Below, in pieces: positions 14,567-23,027 of a DNA stretch of 26,221 nt. Source of the stretch: Actinomycetota bacterium. Its GTDB lineage: Bacteria > Actinomycetota > Acidimicrobiia > Acidimicrobiales > Ilumatobacteraceae. The first letter of the stretch is position 1, and each line of letters begins with the position of its first letter. Under the pieces are notes generated by a model. It was not told the DNA's origin. It saw only the letters and a program-made list of their open reading frames with translations, and ran no database searches. A program made the translations under genes and the position numbers. The stretch lies in assembly GCA_009705865.1 (NCBI GenBank), contig WLSJ01000005.1, positions 1 through 26,221 of the forward strand, written 5' to 3'.

Positions 14567-15698
14567 GCCGTTCTGGTCGAGGGTCTCCATCAGCACCAGT
14601 AGTCATCATTGTGTTCATGACATATGCAAAACCAAGTTCGCGAGAAGGCTGAGCAAAGGCACACGATCCGCCAGCTCCGTTGTGTCCGAAACTTGTCGGA
14701 CCAGAAAAAGGCGTGCGCTCGGAGTGCAGCATGAACCCCATTCCAAAATTAGTTGCAGACTGAAGAATGACATCTAGTTCACCATGCGGCGTGTTGCTAG
14801 TAGCGGCCCTGTTACGCGTTGATTCACCGAGCAAATGCACTCCATCAACATCAGACACCAGTGCCGCATAAATACGTGCAAGTGAACGCGCGTTAGAAAT
14901 TCCGTTAGCTCCGGGGATCTGCGCTTGATGCACTTCCTTCTTATTGAAAGCTCCTTGCCCAAAAGCGCCGTTCAGCGACAAGGCAGCGGCACCCTTCGTA
15001 CCTGGTCCACTGATCTCCATCAATGTTTTGATCTCTTCAGGTGAGAACTTCGGAATTGGGTGCGCCATGAGATGTGCAACACGTGGTTCAAGTGACGGCG
15101 GCAAGCCAACGTGCATCTCTACGCCCAACGGTTCAGCTATTTCATCATGCACGAATTGTCCGAGACTCTTACCTGTTACCCGTCGCACCAATTCGCCGGC
15201 CAACCAGCCAAAAGTGATGGCGTGATATCCGTGAGTGGAGTCAATGGGAAACAATGGCGCCGTATCAGCCAGTCGCGATGTGATTGTGTTCCAATCAAGT
15301 GCATCCGTCAACGTAATGTCGCCTTCTACCGTGTACAGGCCGACACGATGTGACAACAATTGCGCCACAGTGACATCAGTTTTGCCCTTTGCTGCAAACT
15401 CTGGCCAGTAGGTGGAAACTTTTTCTTCGTAACTAAGAAGCCCGCGCTCAACGCACATTGCTACTGCAATGGAAGTGATGCCCTTTGTTGTAGAGAACAC
15501 CAACTGCAGAGTGTCAGCATCGTACGGAAGTGTTTGTTCACGGTCGCGCCAGCCACCTACGAGATCAACAACACATCTGCCGCGGTGATACACCGCAACT
15601 CCTGCACCTCGATCTTCTTTGACGTCAAAACTATGAAGGAACGCATCGCGCACTGGCTCCCAGCCAGGAGCAACAGCGTCGACAGTGAGTATTGACAT
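14529..15698 (-). CDS. Beta-lactamase-fold serine hydrolase (class C-like esterase, EstB type)
   Basis: A 389-residue serine hydrolase with the beta-lactamase/DD-peptidase fold. The nucleophile motif STTKG places S69 and K72. The second motif is a tyrosine in GYHAITFGW (Y158), replacing the YxN of class C beta-lactamases. The third motif is GHNG (338-341), replacing KTG. This combination is typical of family VIII carboxylesterases and related proteins rather than drug-hydrolysing beta-lactamases. No signal peptide is visible, which also argues for a cytoplasmic esterase. The ATG follows the LLM oxidoreductase stop by two bases, so the pair forms an operon. The 3' end overlaps the MFS gene by 38 bases on the other strand. 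Confidence 0.87.
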   Translation of the reverse strand: MSILTVDAVAPGWEPVRDAFLHSFDVKEDRGAGVAVYHRGRCVVDLVGGWRDREQTLPYDADTLQLVFSTTKGITSIAVAMCVERGLLSYEEKVSTYWPEFAAKGKTDVTVAQLLSHRVGLYTVEGDITLTDALDWNTITSRLADTAPLFPIDSTHGYHAITFGWLAGELVRRVTGKSLGQFVHDEIAEPLGVEMHVGLPPSLEPRVAHLMAHPIPKFSPEEIKTLMEISGPGTKGAAALSLNGAFGQGAFNKKEVHQAQIPGANGISNARSLARIYAALVSDVDGVHLLGESTRNRAATSNTPHGELDVILQSATNFGMGFMLHSERTPFSGPTSFGHNGAGGSCAFAQPSRELGFAYVMNTMMTTGADGDPRPERLIAAVSRCADAE

Positions 15699-15700
15699 GA

Positions 15701-16753
15701 TCAGGCGTCGATGATTGAGCGAAGTTTTTCAATCTGGCCCACTGGGTCTGGGCCAATTGGGTTTACTGACAACACCGTGACGCCTGATTCCTTAAAGGCA
15801 GCTACTCGCTCTTTGATAAAGCCAGTAGAACCAACAAGGTTTGCGTTCATAATCCATTCGCCCGGAATTGCAGCTGCAGCTTCGGCCTTCTTGCCTTCAA
15901 GGTAGTAGTCCTGAATGTCTACTGCTTCTTTTTCAAATCCGTAATCACGGCAGATGTCGTTATAGAAGTTCTTACCGCGAGCACCCATGCCACCGACATA
16001 TAGCGCCATGTTGGGCCGTGCCATATCAAGAATTTTTGTCTGAGCATCGCCGGTGAGCGAGTCATCAATTGCCAACATGCCGCCGGCTGAAATCTCAAGA
16101 CGTCCACGTGACGGATCACGCTTTGCGAGTCCGGCTTTCAACTGATCGCCCCATACGTTGTGGTAACGCTCTGGGTAGAACATGATGGGAAGCCATCCGT
16201 CAGCCATTTCGGCTGTGGCTTCAACGCTGCGATCTTTCAATGACGCCCACCAAATCGGGATGTCTTTGCGAACTGGGTGGTTAATGATTTTGAGCGCCTT
16301 ACCAAGTCCGGTTCCTTGACCTGCTGGAAGCGGGATGTCAACTGTCTTGCCGTGGTATTCAAGCGGCGCTTCACGTGCCCAGACGTTGCGACACACTTCG
16401 ATGTATTCCTTAATACGTTGCATTGGCTTTTCGTACGGGACTCCGTGGAACCCTTCAATCACTTGAGGACCAGATGCACCGAGACCAAGAATGAAACGTC
16501 CATCACTGACATAGTCACATCCTGCAGCGGTCATGGCCATCAAGGCAGCAGTACGCGAATACACGTTGACAATTCCGGTACCGATTTCAATGCGATTAGT
16601 TTTTGCAGCGAGGTAACCCACTTGAGAGATTGCGTCAAAGCTGTACGCCTCTGCGATCCACACTTGGTCGAGGCCTGCCTTTTCAAGTTCGACGACCCGG
16701 TCGGCGGCTTGCTTGAATCCATCTGAATAACTGATTCCCATTGACAACTTCAT
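15701..16753 (-). CDS. LLM-class oxidoreductase, probably F420-dependent
   Basis: A 350-residue bacterial-luciferase-like TIM barrel. It has MGISYSDGFKQAADRVVELEKAGLDQVW at the N-terminus, TNRIEIGTGIVNVYSRTAALMAM, and DGRFILGLGASGPQVIEGFHG near 86-106, the last being characteristic of actinobacterial F420-dependent LLM proteins. Such enzymes use reduced F420 or oxidise alcohols and sugars with F420; the substrate is unknown. The ATG has a good AAGGGGA four bases upstream, and a -10-like TAGGGT (complement of 16778-16783) would give a leader of about 17 bases. It is followed directly by the serine hydrolase gene and is divergent from the alpha/beta hydrolase gene. Confidence 0.9.
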   Translation of the reverse strand: MKLSMGISYSDGFKQAADRVVELEKAGLDQVWIAEAYSFDAISQVGYLAAKTNRIEIGTGIVNVYSRTAALMAMTAAGCDYVSDGRFILGLGASGPQVIEGFHGVPYEKPMQRIKEYIEVCRNVWAREAPLEYHGKTVDIPLPAGQGTGLGKALKIINHPVRKDIPIWWASLKDRSVEATAEMADGWLPIMFYPERYHNVWGDQLKAGLAKRDPSRGRLEISAGGMLAIDDSLTGDAQTKILDMARPNMALYVGGMGARGKNFYNDICRDYGFEKEAVDIQDYYLEGKKAEAAAAIPGEWIMNANLVGSTGFIKERVAAFKESGVTVLSVNPIGPDPVGQIEKLRSIIDA

Positions 16754-16777
16754 GGTTTCCCCTTTTTTCGTTTCTCT

Positions 16778-16783
16778 ACCCTA
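16778..16783 (-). promoter_or_regulatory. Putative -10 hexamer TAGGGT of the LLM-hydrolase operon
   Basis: TAGGGT on the minus strand lies about 24 bases before the LLM start codon, leaving room for a short leader with the AAGGGGA Shine-Dalgarno sequence. The overlapping plus-strand TACCCT (16777-16782) could serve the divergent gene. Confidence 0.3.
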
Positions 16784-16857
16784 GAACCGAGAACGCCACC
16801 CATGCGATTCCTACGAATTTGGGTGCCAAATTGCCGAACCGGTGCGACACTGCAAGC

Positions 16858-17745
16858 GTGCCTCTTACGCCCACGTCTTCGTATCTGACTCTCAGGGACG
16901 GGATTCGCCTGCGTGCTCTGCAGTGGTCATCTGTTGATGACTCCCCCGGAATTCCCATTCTGCTCGTGCACGGACTTGCATCGAACGCCCGCCTGTGGGA
17001 TGGCCCAGCGAGACGTCTCGCCGAACTTGGTCACGCCGTGACAGCTATTGATCTGCGAGGCCATGGCCTCAGCGATAAAACAGATGATGGATACGCCATG
17101 TCCGACATTGCTGATGATGTGGCAGACGTTCTCGACGCTCTTCAGCTGCGCCAACGTCAGTGGATACGACCACTTGTTCTTGGCCAGTCATGGGGCGGCA
17201 ACATCGTCGTCGAGCTTGCGCATCGACATGGCGACAAAGTACGCGGCGTTGTTGCTGTCGACGGCGGCACCATTGAGTTATCGCAATCTTTCCCAGAATG
17301 GGAACTATGCAAGACAACCATGAGCCCACCAGCAATTGCCGGAATGCAGTACGACAAACTTCGCTCTTACATTCGTGCAGCACATCTTGACTGGAGCGAA
17401 GAAGCAATCGATGGCCAAATGCACAACATGGAACGCATGTCAGACAACACCATTCGGCCACATCTCACATTCGAACGACACATCACGGTTCTTCGCGGAT
17501 TATGGGAACACAAACCGTCAACTTTGTGGTCATCCATCTCGGTTCCCGTTATGTTCACACCTGCTTCTCGAAACGAAGACGCTCACACCACGGCAAAGCG
17601 CCAACAGATCAAAACTGCACTTGATGCGCTACCGAAGGGTCGTGTCGAATGGTTCACACCTGCCGACCATGACTTGCACGCTCAATTCCCCCTGCAATTT
17701 GCTGGAGTCATTGACGAAGCCATTACGTCAGGATTTTTCTCATGA
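16858..17745 (+). CDS. Alpha/beta hydrolase with serine nucleophile
   Basis: A 295-residue alpha/beta hydrolase read from the GTG at 16858. Family similarity begins shortly after, at YLTLRDGIRLRALQW. The oxyanion motif HGLASNARLWDG starts at residue 38. The nucleophile elbow is GQSWGG, with serine S111. A histidine in DHDLHAQFP (H271 or H274) completes the triad. The frame is open back to 16741, but that stretch overlaps the divergent LLM leader and looks non-coding. Its stop overlaps the ATG of the S51/CysRS-tail fusion gene (ATGA), so the two are translationally coupled. Substrate unknown; esterase, lactonase or thioesterase are all possible. Confidence 0.85.
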   Translation: MPLTPTSSYLTLRDGIRLRALQWSSVDDSPGIPILLVHGLASNARLWDGPARRLAELGHAVTAIDLRGHGLSDKTDDGYAMSDIADDVADVLDALQLRQRQWIRPLVLGQSWGGNIVVELAHRHGDKVRGVVAVDGGTIELSQSFPEWELCKTTMSPPAIAGMQYDKLRSYIRAAHLDWSEEAIDGQMHNMERMSDNTIRPHLTFERHITVLRGLWEHKPSTLWSSISVPVMFTPASRNEDAHTTAKRQQIKTALDALPKGRVEWFTPADHDLHAQFPLQFAGVIDEAITSGFFS

Positions 17746-19031
17746 GCCTGCCGCGCATTCTTGCAATTATGGGTTCAGGTGAAACTGCTCCAACAATGGT
17801 TACTACTCACCGTCGTTTAACTTCCTTGCTTCCTTCCCCAGTAAAAGCAGTGGTTCTCGACACGCCATACGGATTCCAGGAAAATGCACCTGAACTGGCA
17901 GCCAAAGCTGTTGAGTATTTCCAGACCTCAATCAACGTTGATCTTGTCGTGGCCGGATTAATCCGCCTACATGACACTCATCTCCCAGCTGATCCAGTTG
18001 CAATTGAACGCGGACTACGTGCGCTGTCTGACGCCGATTACATCTTTGCTGGCCCTGGTTCACCAACATATGCGCTGCGCCAATGGGCAGGTTCTCCTGT
18101 TTCTCGAATTATGATCGACAAACTCACACACGGTGGAATTGTTACGTTTGCTTCTGCAGCTGCTCTCACTCTCGGAAAAGCAACGGTGCCTGTATACGAG
18201 GTATACAAAGTGGGCCAAGACGTCCAACGTTTAGACGGACTAGATATTCTTGCCACTCTCGGTATCAATGCGGCTGTCATTCCTCATTACGACAACACAG
18301 AGGGCGCTAATCACGACACAAGATTCTGTTATCTCGGTGAAGCACGCCTACAAATGTTCGAGTCCCTGCTCGATGACGACACTTTTGTGCTCGGAGTCGA
18401 TGAGCACACCGGACTAGTAATCGATATTGACGCTGCATCTGCGACTGTCGTCGGAAACAGCAACGTCACTATCCGGTTACGCACCCAATCCTTTGTGTAC
18501 CCAACGGGATCTGTTATCCCACTATCGCTACTTCAATCGCCAACGTCCTTACTAGACGGCTCACAGAAACAAGAGAGCAAAACAGAAAGCTCCCTTCCGT
18601 TGACCGCACAGACTTCTGGATCATCACCAGAAGAAGCACACTCTCTTGAATCTCTCCTTCTGATAGCCAAAAAGGAATTCGATGCAGCCATGGCCGAACG
18701 TGATGCAATTACAGCTGTCCGATCTGTCTTAGCACTTGAACAAGGAATGAAAGACTGGTCAGCAGACACTCTGACAAGTGATGTATTCGATCGCGCCCGC
18801 AGCGCACTGCGTTCCATGATTAGTCAATTAGGCGATGCTGCAGTCAGCGGCGTACGCGACCCTCGCGAAGTAGCTAGCCCCTTTGTTGAAGCAATGCTCG
18901 CAGTGCGGGCAACAGTACGTGCCGAGAAACGGTTCGATCTGTCAGACATCATTCGCGATGTTTTCTCTTCACTCAATATTGAAGTGAGAGACACTCCGAA
19001 CGGCGTGGAATGGTCCCTGCCAGCGGACTGA
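17742..19031 (+). CDS. Peptidase S51-like domain fused to CysRS C-terminal-like domain
   Basis: A 429-residue two-domain protein. Residues 1-250 resemble the peptidase S51/cyanophycinase class I amidotransferase-like fold: RILAIMGSGETAPTM at the start, IFAGPGSPTYAL (101-112) and TFASAAALTLG (135-145), where S138 is in the place of the SAGA nucleophile. A histidine in HYDNTEGANHD (182-192) may complete the site. A serine/glutamate-rich linker (about 262-300) follows. Residues 306-427 resemble the C-terminal part of cysteinyl-tRNA synthetase: KKEFDAAMAERDAITAV matches the DALR-type helix and IIRDVFSSLNIEVRDTPNG-VEW matches the conserved tail. The synthetase catalytic HIGH and KMSKS motifs are absent. 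It is coupled to the upstream hydrolase gene. Function unknown. Confidence 0.8.
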   Translation: MSLPRILAIMGSGETAPTMVTTHRRLTSLLPSPVKAVVLDTPYGFQENAPELAAKAVEYFQTSINVDLVVAGLIRLHDTHLPADPVAIERGLRALSDADYIFAGPGSPTYALRQWAGSPVSRIMIDKLTHGGIVTFASAAALTLGKATVPVYEVYKVGQDVQRLDGLDILATLGINAAVIPHYDNTEGANHDTRFCYLGEARLQMFESLLDDDTFVLGVDEHTGLVIDIDAASATVVGNSNVTIRLRTQSFVYPTGSVIPLSLLQSPTSLLDGSQKQESKTESSLPLTAQTSGSSPEEAHSLESLLLIAKKEFDAAMAERDAITAVRSVLALEQGMKDWSADTLTSDVFDRARSALRSMISQLGDAAVSGVRDPREVASPFVEAMLAVRATVRAEKRFDLSDIIRDVFSSLNIEVRDTPNGVEWSLPAD

Positions 19032-19033
19032 TA

Positions 19034-19894
19034 TCAGACGTGGTGAAGACCAGAAATACGTGTACGCCCACGTAAGCCGGTGACCGCATACACCACAATA
19101 AAAATCACAGTAGAAACCAGAATGATGGTTGCGCTCGCTGATGTATCTAAGAAATACGCCAAATACATTCCGCTAAATGCTGACACTCCTCCGATTATCG
19201 GAGAAATCCATAACATTCGTGCAAAAGAATTCGTCAGCATTCGTGCAATTGATGCAGGTATCACTAACAATGCCGAAATCAATAGTGTTCCGATGACGCG
19301 CATTGTCACGAGAATGGTGAGTGACAGCATGGCCATGAGCAAAGCCTCAATCAATCCCACTCGTACTCCCGATACTTGGGCTACTTCAGGGTCAAATGTT
19401 GCAAACAACAACGGTCGATACAGAGCAACTATCAGCACAACGCTGAAGATTGCTACAAGTGCGACAGCCACAATGTCTACAGTCTGAACACCGAGAACGC
19501 TTCCGAACAAAACAGCTTCAATACTCTTTTGTGCCTGACCATAGCGATTCAAAAGTGCGAGTCCTAACGCAAAAGACGCAGTGGTAACCACTCCGATTGC
19601 AGCATCGGCCCCAATCAGTCTGCGACGCGCGATGCGTCCGATGAGAACTCCAGACACCACGCCCCAGATTCCAGCACCGACAAAGTAATTAACATTGATC
19701 ACTGCAGAAGCTGCTGCTCCGCCAAAAACGGCATGCGACAAACCATGTCCGATATAACTCATCCCGCGAAGAACAACAAAAACTCCGAGAAGGCCACACA
19801 GGGCTCCGGCTATAGTTGCCACCAAAATTCCGTTATTAAAGAACTGATAATGAAACGGGGTAGTTAAACCTGTGGGCAGAACTGCAAACATCAT
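19034..19894 (-). CDS. znuB: Metal ABC transporter permease (ABC-3 family, ZnuB-like)
   Basis: A 286-residue membrane protein with seven to nine hydrophobic helices. It has LLGVFVVLRGMSYIGHGLSHAVFGGAA near 34-60, the hallmark of ABC-3 metal permeases, and TMRVIGTLLISALLVIPASIA near 202-222, the region that contacts the ATPase. It starts immediately after the ATPase stop (TAA then ATG ATG), so either methionine may be used. Its TGA meets the S51-fusion TGA of the opposite strand within the palindrome TGATATCA (19029-19036). It forms the membrane channel of the importer; the zinc assignment comes from the binding protein. Confidence 0.9.
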   Translation of the reverse strand: MMFAVLPTGLTTPFHYQFFNNGILVATIAGALCGLLGVFVVLRGMSYIGHGLSHAVFGGAAASAVINVNYFVGAGIWGVVSGVLIGRIARRRLIGADAAIGVVTTASFALGLALLNRYGQAQKSIEAVLFGSVLGVQTVDIVAVALVAIFSVVLIVALYRPLLFATFDPEVAQVSGVRVGLIEALLMAMLSLTILVTMRVIGTLLISALLVIPASIARMLTNSFARMLWISPIIGGVSAFSGMYLAYFLDTSASATIILVSTVIFIVVYAVTGLRGRTRISGLHHV

Positions 19895-20674
19895 TTATGC
19901 CAGCCGAGACAAACGTTCAGCAAAATCGGTGCCCCCATTATCAATGACAACCGGCAGCCCTCCGTGAAGAAGAACTTCCATTGGGGCGCCGAATGTGCGC
20001 TCAAGCACATCTGACGACAGAACCTCAATTGGAGAACCGTCTGCAATGATTTCGACATTCATGCAAACAATCCGAGGCAAATGGGCAGCCAATCCGTTTA
20101 GATCATGAGTTGTCAAAATGATGGAGACTCCTTCATCATGCAAATCTGCCAACAGATGCAATACCTCATGTCGAGTGCGAACATCGACACCAGACGTCGG
20201 CTCATCGAGCACTAACAATTCAGGTTTATGAAATAGTGCACGTGCTACAAACACTCGCTGCTGTTGCCCACCTGACAACTCACGAATGTGTCGATTCTCT
20301 AGACCAGCAAGACCAAGCCGCTCTAGTACCAGTAACGCAGACGCACGTTCAGACTTAGTGATTCGAGGCATTCGTCCATTGGCCGAGCGAGTCATCGCCA
20401 TTACTTCTAATACTGTGACGGGAAAATTCCAATCGACTGATTCAACTTGTGGTACATACCCCACCCGTAAACCGGGCTTCTTTGTGACATGGCCTTCAAC
20501 TGGCGTAATCGCACCAATCATTGCCTTCAATAAGGTGGTTTTCCCTGATCCTGATGAACCGACAACTCCAACAAAATCACCTGCGCGAATGGAAAGATCT
20601 ACGTGGCGCACTGCGACACTGGAATCGTACGCACATGACATATGTGCGCATTCCACAAGGATTTCATTTGTCAC
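19895..20674 (-). CDS. znuC: Metal ABC transporter ATP-binding protein (ZnuC-like)
   Basis: A 259-residue ABC ATPase. Walker A GSSGSGKTT is at 39-47, the Q-loop glutamine is at 76, the signature LSGGQQQR at 133-140, Walker B LLVLDEP at 153-159 and the switch histidine H190. VDWNFPVTVLEV after the Q-loop is typical of zinc/manganese importer ATPases. Its ATG overlaps the stop of the binding-protein gene by four bases (ATGA), and the permease follows without a gap. It powers the importer from the cytoplasmic side. Confidence 0.92.
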   Translation of the reverse strand: MTNEILVECAHMSCAYDSSVAVRHVDLSIRAGDFVGVVGSSGSGKTTLLKAMIGAITPVEGHVTKKPGLRVGYVPQVESVDWNFPVTVLEVMAMTRSANGRMPRITKSERASALLVLERLGLAGLENRHIRELSGGQQQRVFVARALFHKPELLVLDEPTSGVDVRTRHEVLHLLADLHDEGVSIILTTHDLNGLAAHLPRIVCMNVEIIADGSPIEVLSSDVLERTFGAPMEVLLHGGLPVVIDNGGTDFAERLSRLA

Positions 20675-21783
20675 TGCGGGTAAGACGCTTTGTCTGACAA
20701 CCCTGTATCGATATTCACGGCCTTGATCGCAGAAGCGTCTCCACCAAGAGCTTCAACCATGGTGATGAAATTGAACTTCATTAGTCCGCCCCATGAATGG
20801 TCAGCTTCTCCAGGTTTTCCTGGCAAGTCGTCATCACGAAGAGTGTCTACATACCGAACGTTGGTTTCTTTGCCAATCTGTTCAAGCACTGAAGAAGGAA
20901 ACACTTCACTGCCAAAAATTGCTTTGACCTTCTGAGACTTCACCTGATCGATAACGGCCGCTATGTCTTGCGGTGATGGTTCCTCGAACGATTGCGGCTG
21001 AATTGCACCAATAATGTCGTACTTAAAGTGAATTCCGAAATATGCATACGCATCGTGATAGGTCAATAGCTTGCGTTGGTTAGGAGCAATGGATTCTGTT
21101 GCTGTAAACATTGCAGAATCAAGTCCCATCACCATTTCTGAAACGGTTGCATAATTTGCATCGTAGGTTTCAAAATTCACTGGATCAGCGACAAGCAAGA
21201 CATCACGAATCATGGTGAGATAATTCAGAACCAATTGAGGCGAAGTCCATAGATGAGGATTGGGTTTCCCACCTTCTTTCGGAAAAGAAAAATCGTATTG
21301 ATATCCGGCCGATGGAAGAACCGAGGTTCCCAATTCACACACCACTGCATCTGGAGCATTTGCTTCTGCCATAGCGAGAGTTGGGTCTTCTAACGCAAGA
21401 CCATTGACAAAAATAATGTCAGCTTTTTCCAAAGTTGCTGCGGCACTTGGCGGCGGCTCAAAGGTGTGGGAATTCGTGCCTTCTGGAACAATGCCCGTGA
21501 CGACTGGACCAGTGTCTCCAACAACGAGAGAAATCAGGTTCGTAATGGGTGCGACTGTAGAAACAATCTGCACGGGGCGTCCGGTGATCTTTTTTCCGGC
21601 GAGACACGCTGCGCTTGCAGCTTTCAGTGAGCCGTTATCAGCAGTGGGGTCTGCAATGTTGCCCTCTGTGATGTTCTGGTCAGGCTGCTGTACAACATCA
21701 CGTGGAGCCGGCTTTGAAGAGCACCCTGCCACTGCGAGCAATAGGGCACAACATGCGGGAAGGATCAGCGAGCGACGAGTCAT
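20671..21783 (-). CDS. znuA: Metal-binding lipoprotein of ABC importer (cluster 9, ZnuA-like)
   Basis: A 370-residue lipoprotein. The signal peptide ends in LAVAGC with lipidated C21. Residues 22-65 are a flexible stretch. The cluster-9 binding fold follows with likely metal ligands H106 (NSHTFEP), H177 (NPHLWTSP), H243 (YHDAYAYFG) and D313 (YVDTLRDD). Histidine at the third position is the zinc-type arrangement; manganese binders usually have glutamate there. No long histidine-rich loop is present. The gene has its own leaderless-type -10 six bases before the ATG and begins 48 bases after the P450 stop. Zinc is the best guess; iron or manganese is not excluded. Confidence 0.88.
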   Translation of the reverse strand: MTRRSLILPACCALLLAVAGCSSKPAPRDVVQQPDQNITEGNIADPTADNGSLKAASAACLAGKKITGRPVQIVSTVAPITNLISLVVGDTGPVVTGIVPEGTNSHTFEPPPSAAATLEKADIIFVNGLALEDPTLAMAEANAPDAVVCELGTSVLPSAGYQYDFSFPKEGGKPNPHLWTSPQLVLNYLTMIRDVLLVADPVNFETYDANYATVSEMVMGLDSAMFTATESIAPNQRKLLTYHDAYAYFGIHFKYDIIGAIQPQSFEEPSPQDIAAVIDQVKSQKVKAIFGSEVFPSSVLEQIGKETNVRYVDTLRDDDLPGKPGEADHSWGGLMKFNFITMVEALGGDASAIKAVNIDTGLSDKASYPQ

Positions 21784-21789
21784 CCTGAA

Positions 21790-21795
21790 ATATTA
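21790..21795 (-). promoter_or_regulatory. Putative -10 hexamer TAATAT of the znuACB operon
   Basis: TAATAT on the minus strand ends six bases before the znuA ATG. No Shine-Dalgarno sequence is present and the 48-base gap shows no clear full Zur palindrome. Confidence 0.45.
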
Positions 21796-21831
21796 CCCCG
21801 CCTATTTGGACAATGCTCGGCGACAAAAGAC

Positions 21832-23022
21832 CTAGGGCCGAGCGGACACGCCCATGCGAAACGACTTTACGGCGCGGGCAAAAATGTTTGCTTCAACGTC
21901 TGGTTCGGTCACAACTCGTAGCCCCGTCGCCTGCGATGACAGCTCTCGAAAGACTGTCGTGAGAACCAAGCGAGCAAGATTTGCCCCGATACATAAATGC
22001 GTGCCGAATCCGAAAGATAAATGAGGATTCGGGCTCCTATGAATATCGAAGGTGTACGGATTCACAAAAACAGACTCGTCACGATTAGCAGATGGATACA
22101 ACATAATCACGCGGTCCCCTGCAGCAATTTTCTGCCCGCCTACTTCATCATCTGTTAATGCCATACGGAAGAAATTATTGAGAGGCGTCACCCACCGCAA
22201 CACTTCTTCAACTGCGGAATCAACGAGAGCAGGATTGTTTGCCATTTCTTCCCATTGATCCGGATGGTCTACGAATGCTCGTAAACCGTGACTGATGGCC
22301 GTCCGTGTTGTTTCGGCGCCGCCAGCGATGAAGAGTCCAACTTCATGGAAGATTGCTTCCGGAGGCAGTGGCTGTCCATCAATAGTCGCATGTGTCCAGA
22401 TGGACATGAAGTCATCACGCGGACATGTCGCTACTTCTTGCATGATCGGCATCATGGCACCGAGGAACTCACGATTCGCATCCATGAATTCAGACATGAC
22501 GCACTCATCACGATCACGCATGTCAGTACGCATTAATCGCTCGCTCCATGACTTCACTTGCGGCCACATCTCTTCTGGGAAACCCAGTAATCGAGCTGTG
22601 AGACGAGCGGGCAATTGTCCAGCAATCAGATCAATAACATCAAATTCTTTTGTCGCAACTGCTTCAGCAATTAGTTCTGCCACCAATGCCTCTACTTCAG
22701 CAGTGCGACGAGCAACACCAGCGTGAGTCAATTGTGGTTGTACCAACATTCGCTGCTGGCGATGACGCGGATCATCTTGAGCAATCATGTTGCTTTCGCC
22801 CGGAGACAATACGGCTCGATACACCCCTTCAGAAGAAAACACAGACGATCGGCGTTCGACATCCATCACATCGGCATGGCGTGTGATTCCCCACAATTTG
22901 TTTTTCTCATCCCAATACACCGGCTCATTTGCGCGCATCCACGCCCACGTCTCGTGCGGATTTGATTTGTATAGCTCGGGATCTAGGAGATCAACATTCA
23001 GCCGATCAGCTTTTGTATTCAT
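21832..23022 (-). CDS. Cytochrome P450
   Basis: A 396-residue soluble bacterial P450 read from the ATG at 23020-23022. The I-helix oxygen-binding motif AGGAETT is at 233-239, the ExxR pair in EEVLR at 272-276 and the heme loop FGFGTHLCIGANLAR with cysteine ligand C344. The frame is open 27 bases further up, but the chosen ATG has GGAAAG eight bases before it and lies five bases after the acyl-CoA dehydrogenase stop; a GTG overlapping that stop is an alternative. Adjacency to acyl-CoA dehydrogenase suggests oxidation of a lipid or sterol-like substrate before beta-oxidation. Redox partners are not in the window. Confidence 0.93.
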   Translation of the reverse strand: MNTKADRLNVDLLDPELYKSNPHETWAWMRANEPVYWDEKNKLWGITRHADVMDVERRSSVFSSEGVYRAVLSPGESNMIAQDDPRHRQQRMLVQPQLTHAGVARRTAEVEALVAELIAEAVATKEFDVIDLIAGQLPARLTARLLGFPEEMWPQVKSWSERLMRTDMRDRDECVMSEFMDANREFLGAMMPIMQEVATCPRDDFMSIWTHATIDGQPLPPEAIFHEVGLFIAGGAETTRTAISHGLRAFVDHPDQWEEMANNPALVDSAVEEVLRWVTPLNNFFRMALTDDEVGGQKIAAGDRVIMLYPSANRDESVFVNPYTFDIHRSPNPHLSFGFGTHLCIGANLARLVLTTVFRELSSQATGLRVVTEPDVEANIFARAVKSFRMGVSARP

Positions 23023-23027
23023 GGTGT

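Noticed and set aside
14529..15698. Antibiotic-resistance beta-lactamase
   Set aside because: Y158 lies in YHA and the third motif is HNG instead of YxN and KTG, and there is no signal peptide; the pattern fits cytoplasmic esterases.
16277..16726. 149-codon open frame on the plus strand
   Set aside because: It is antisense to the LLM oxidoreductase and shows no protein family features.
16741..16857. Longer N-terminus of the alpha/beta hydrolase
   Set aside because: It covers the start codon and leader of the divergent LLM gene, has no hydrolase-like sequence, and a GTG at 16858 gives a normal start.
21784..21831. Zur or Fur box upstream of znuA
   Set aside because: Only a TGAAATATTA-like half is seen near the start codon; no matching second half is present.
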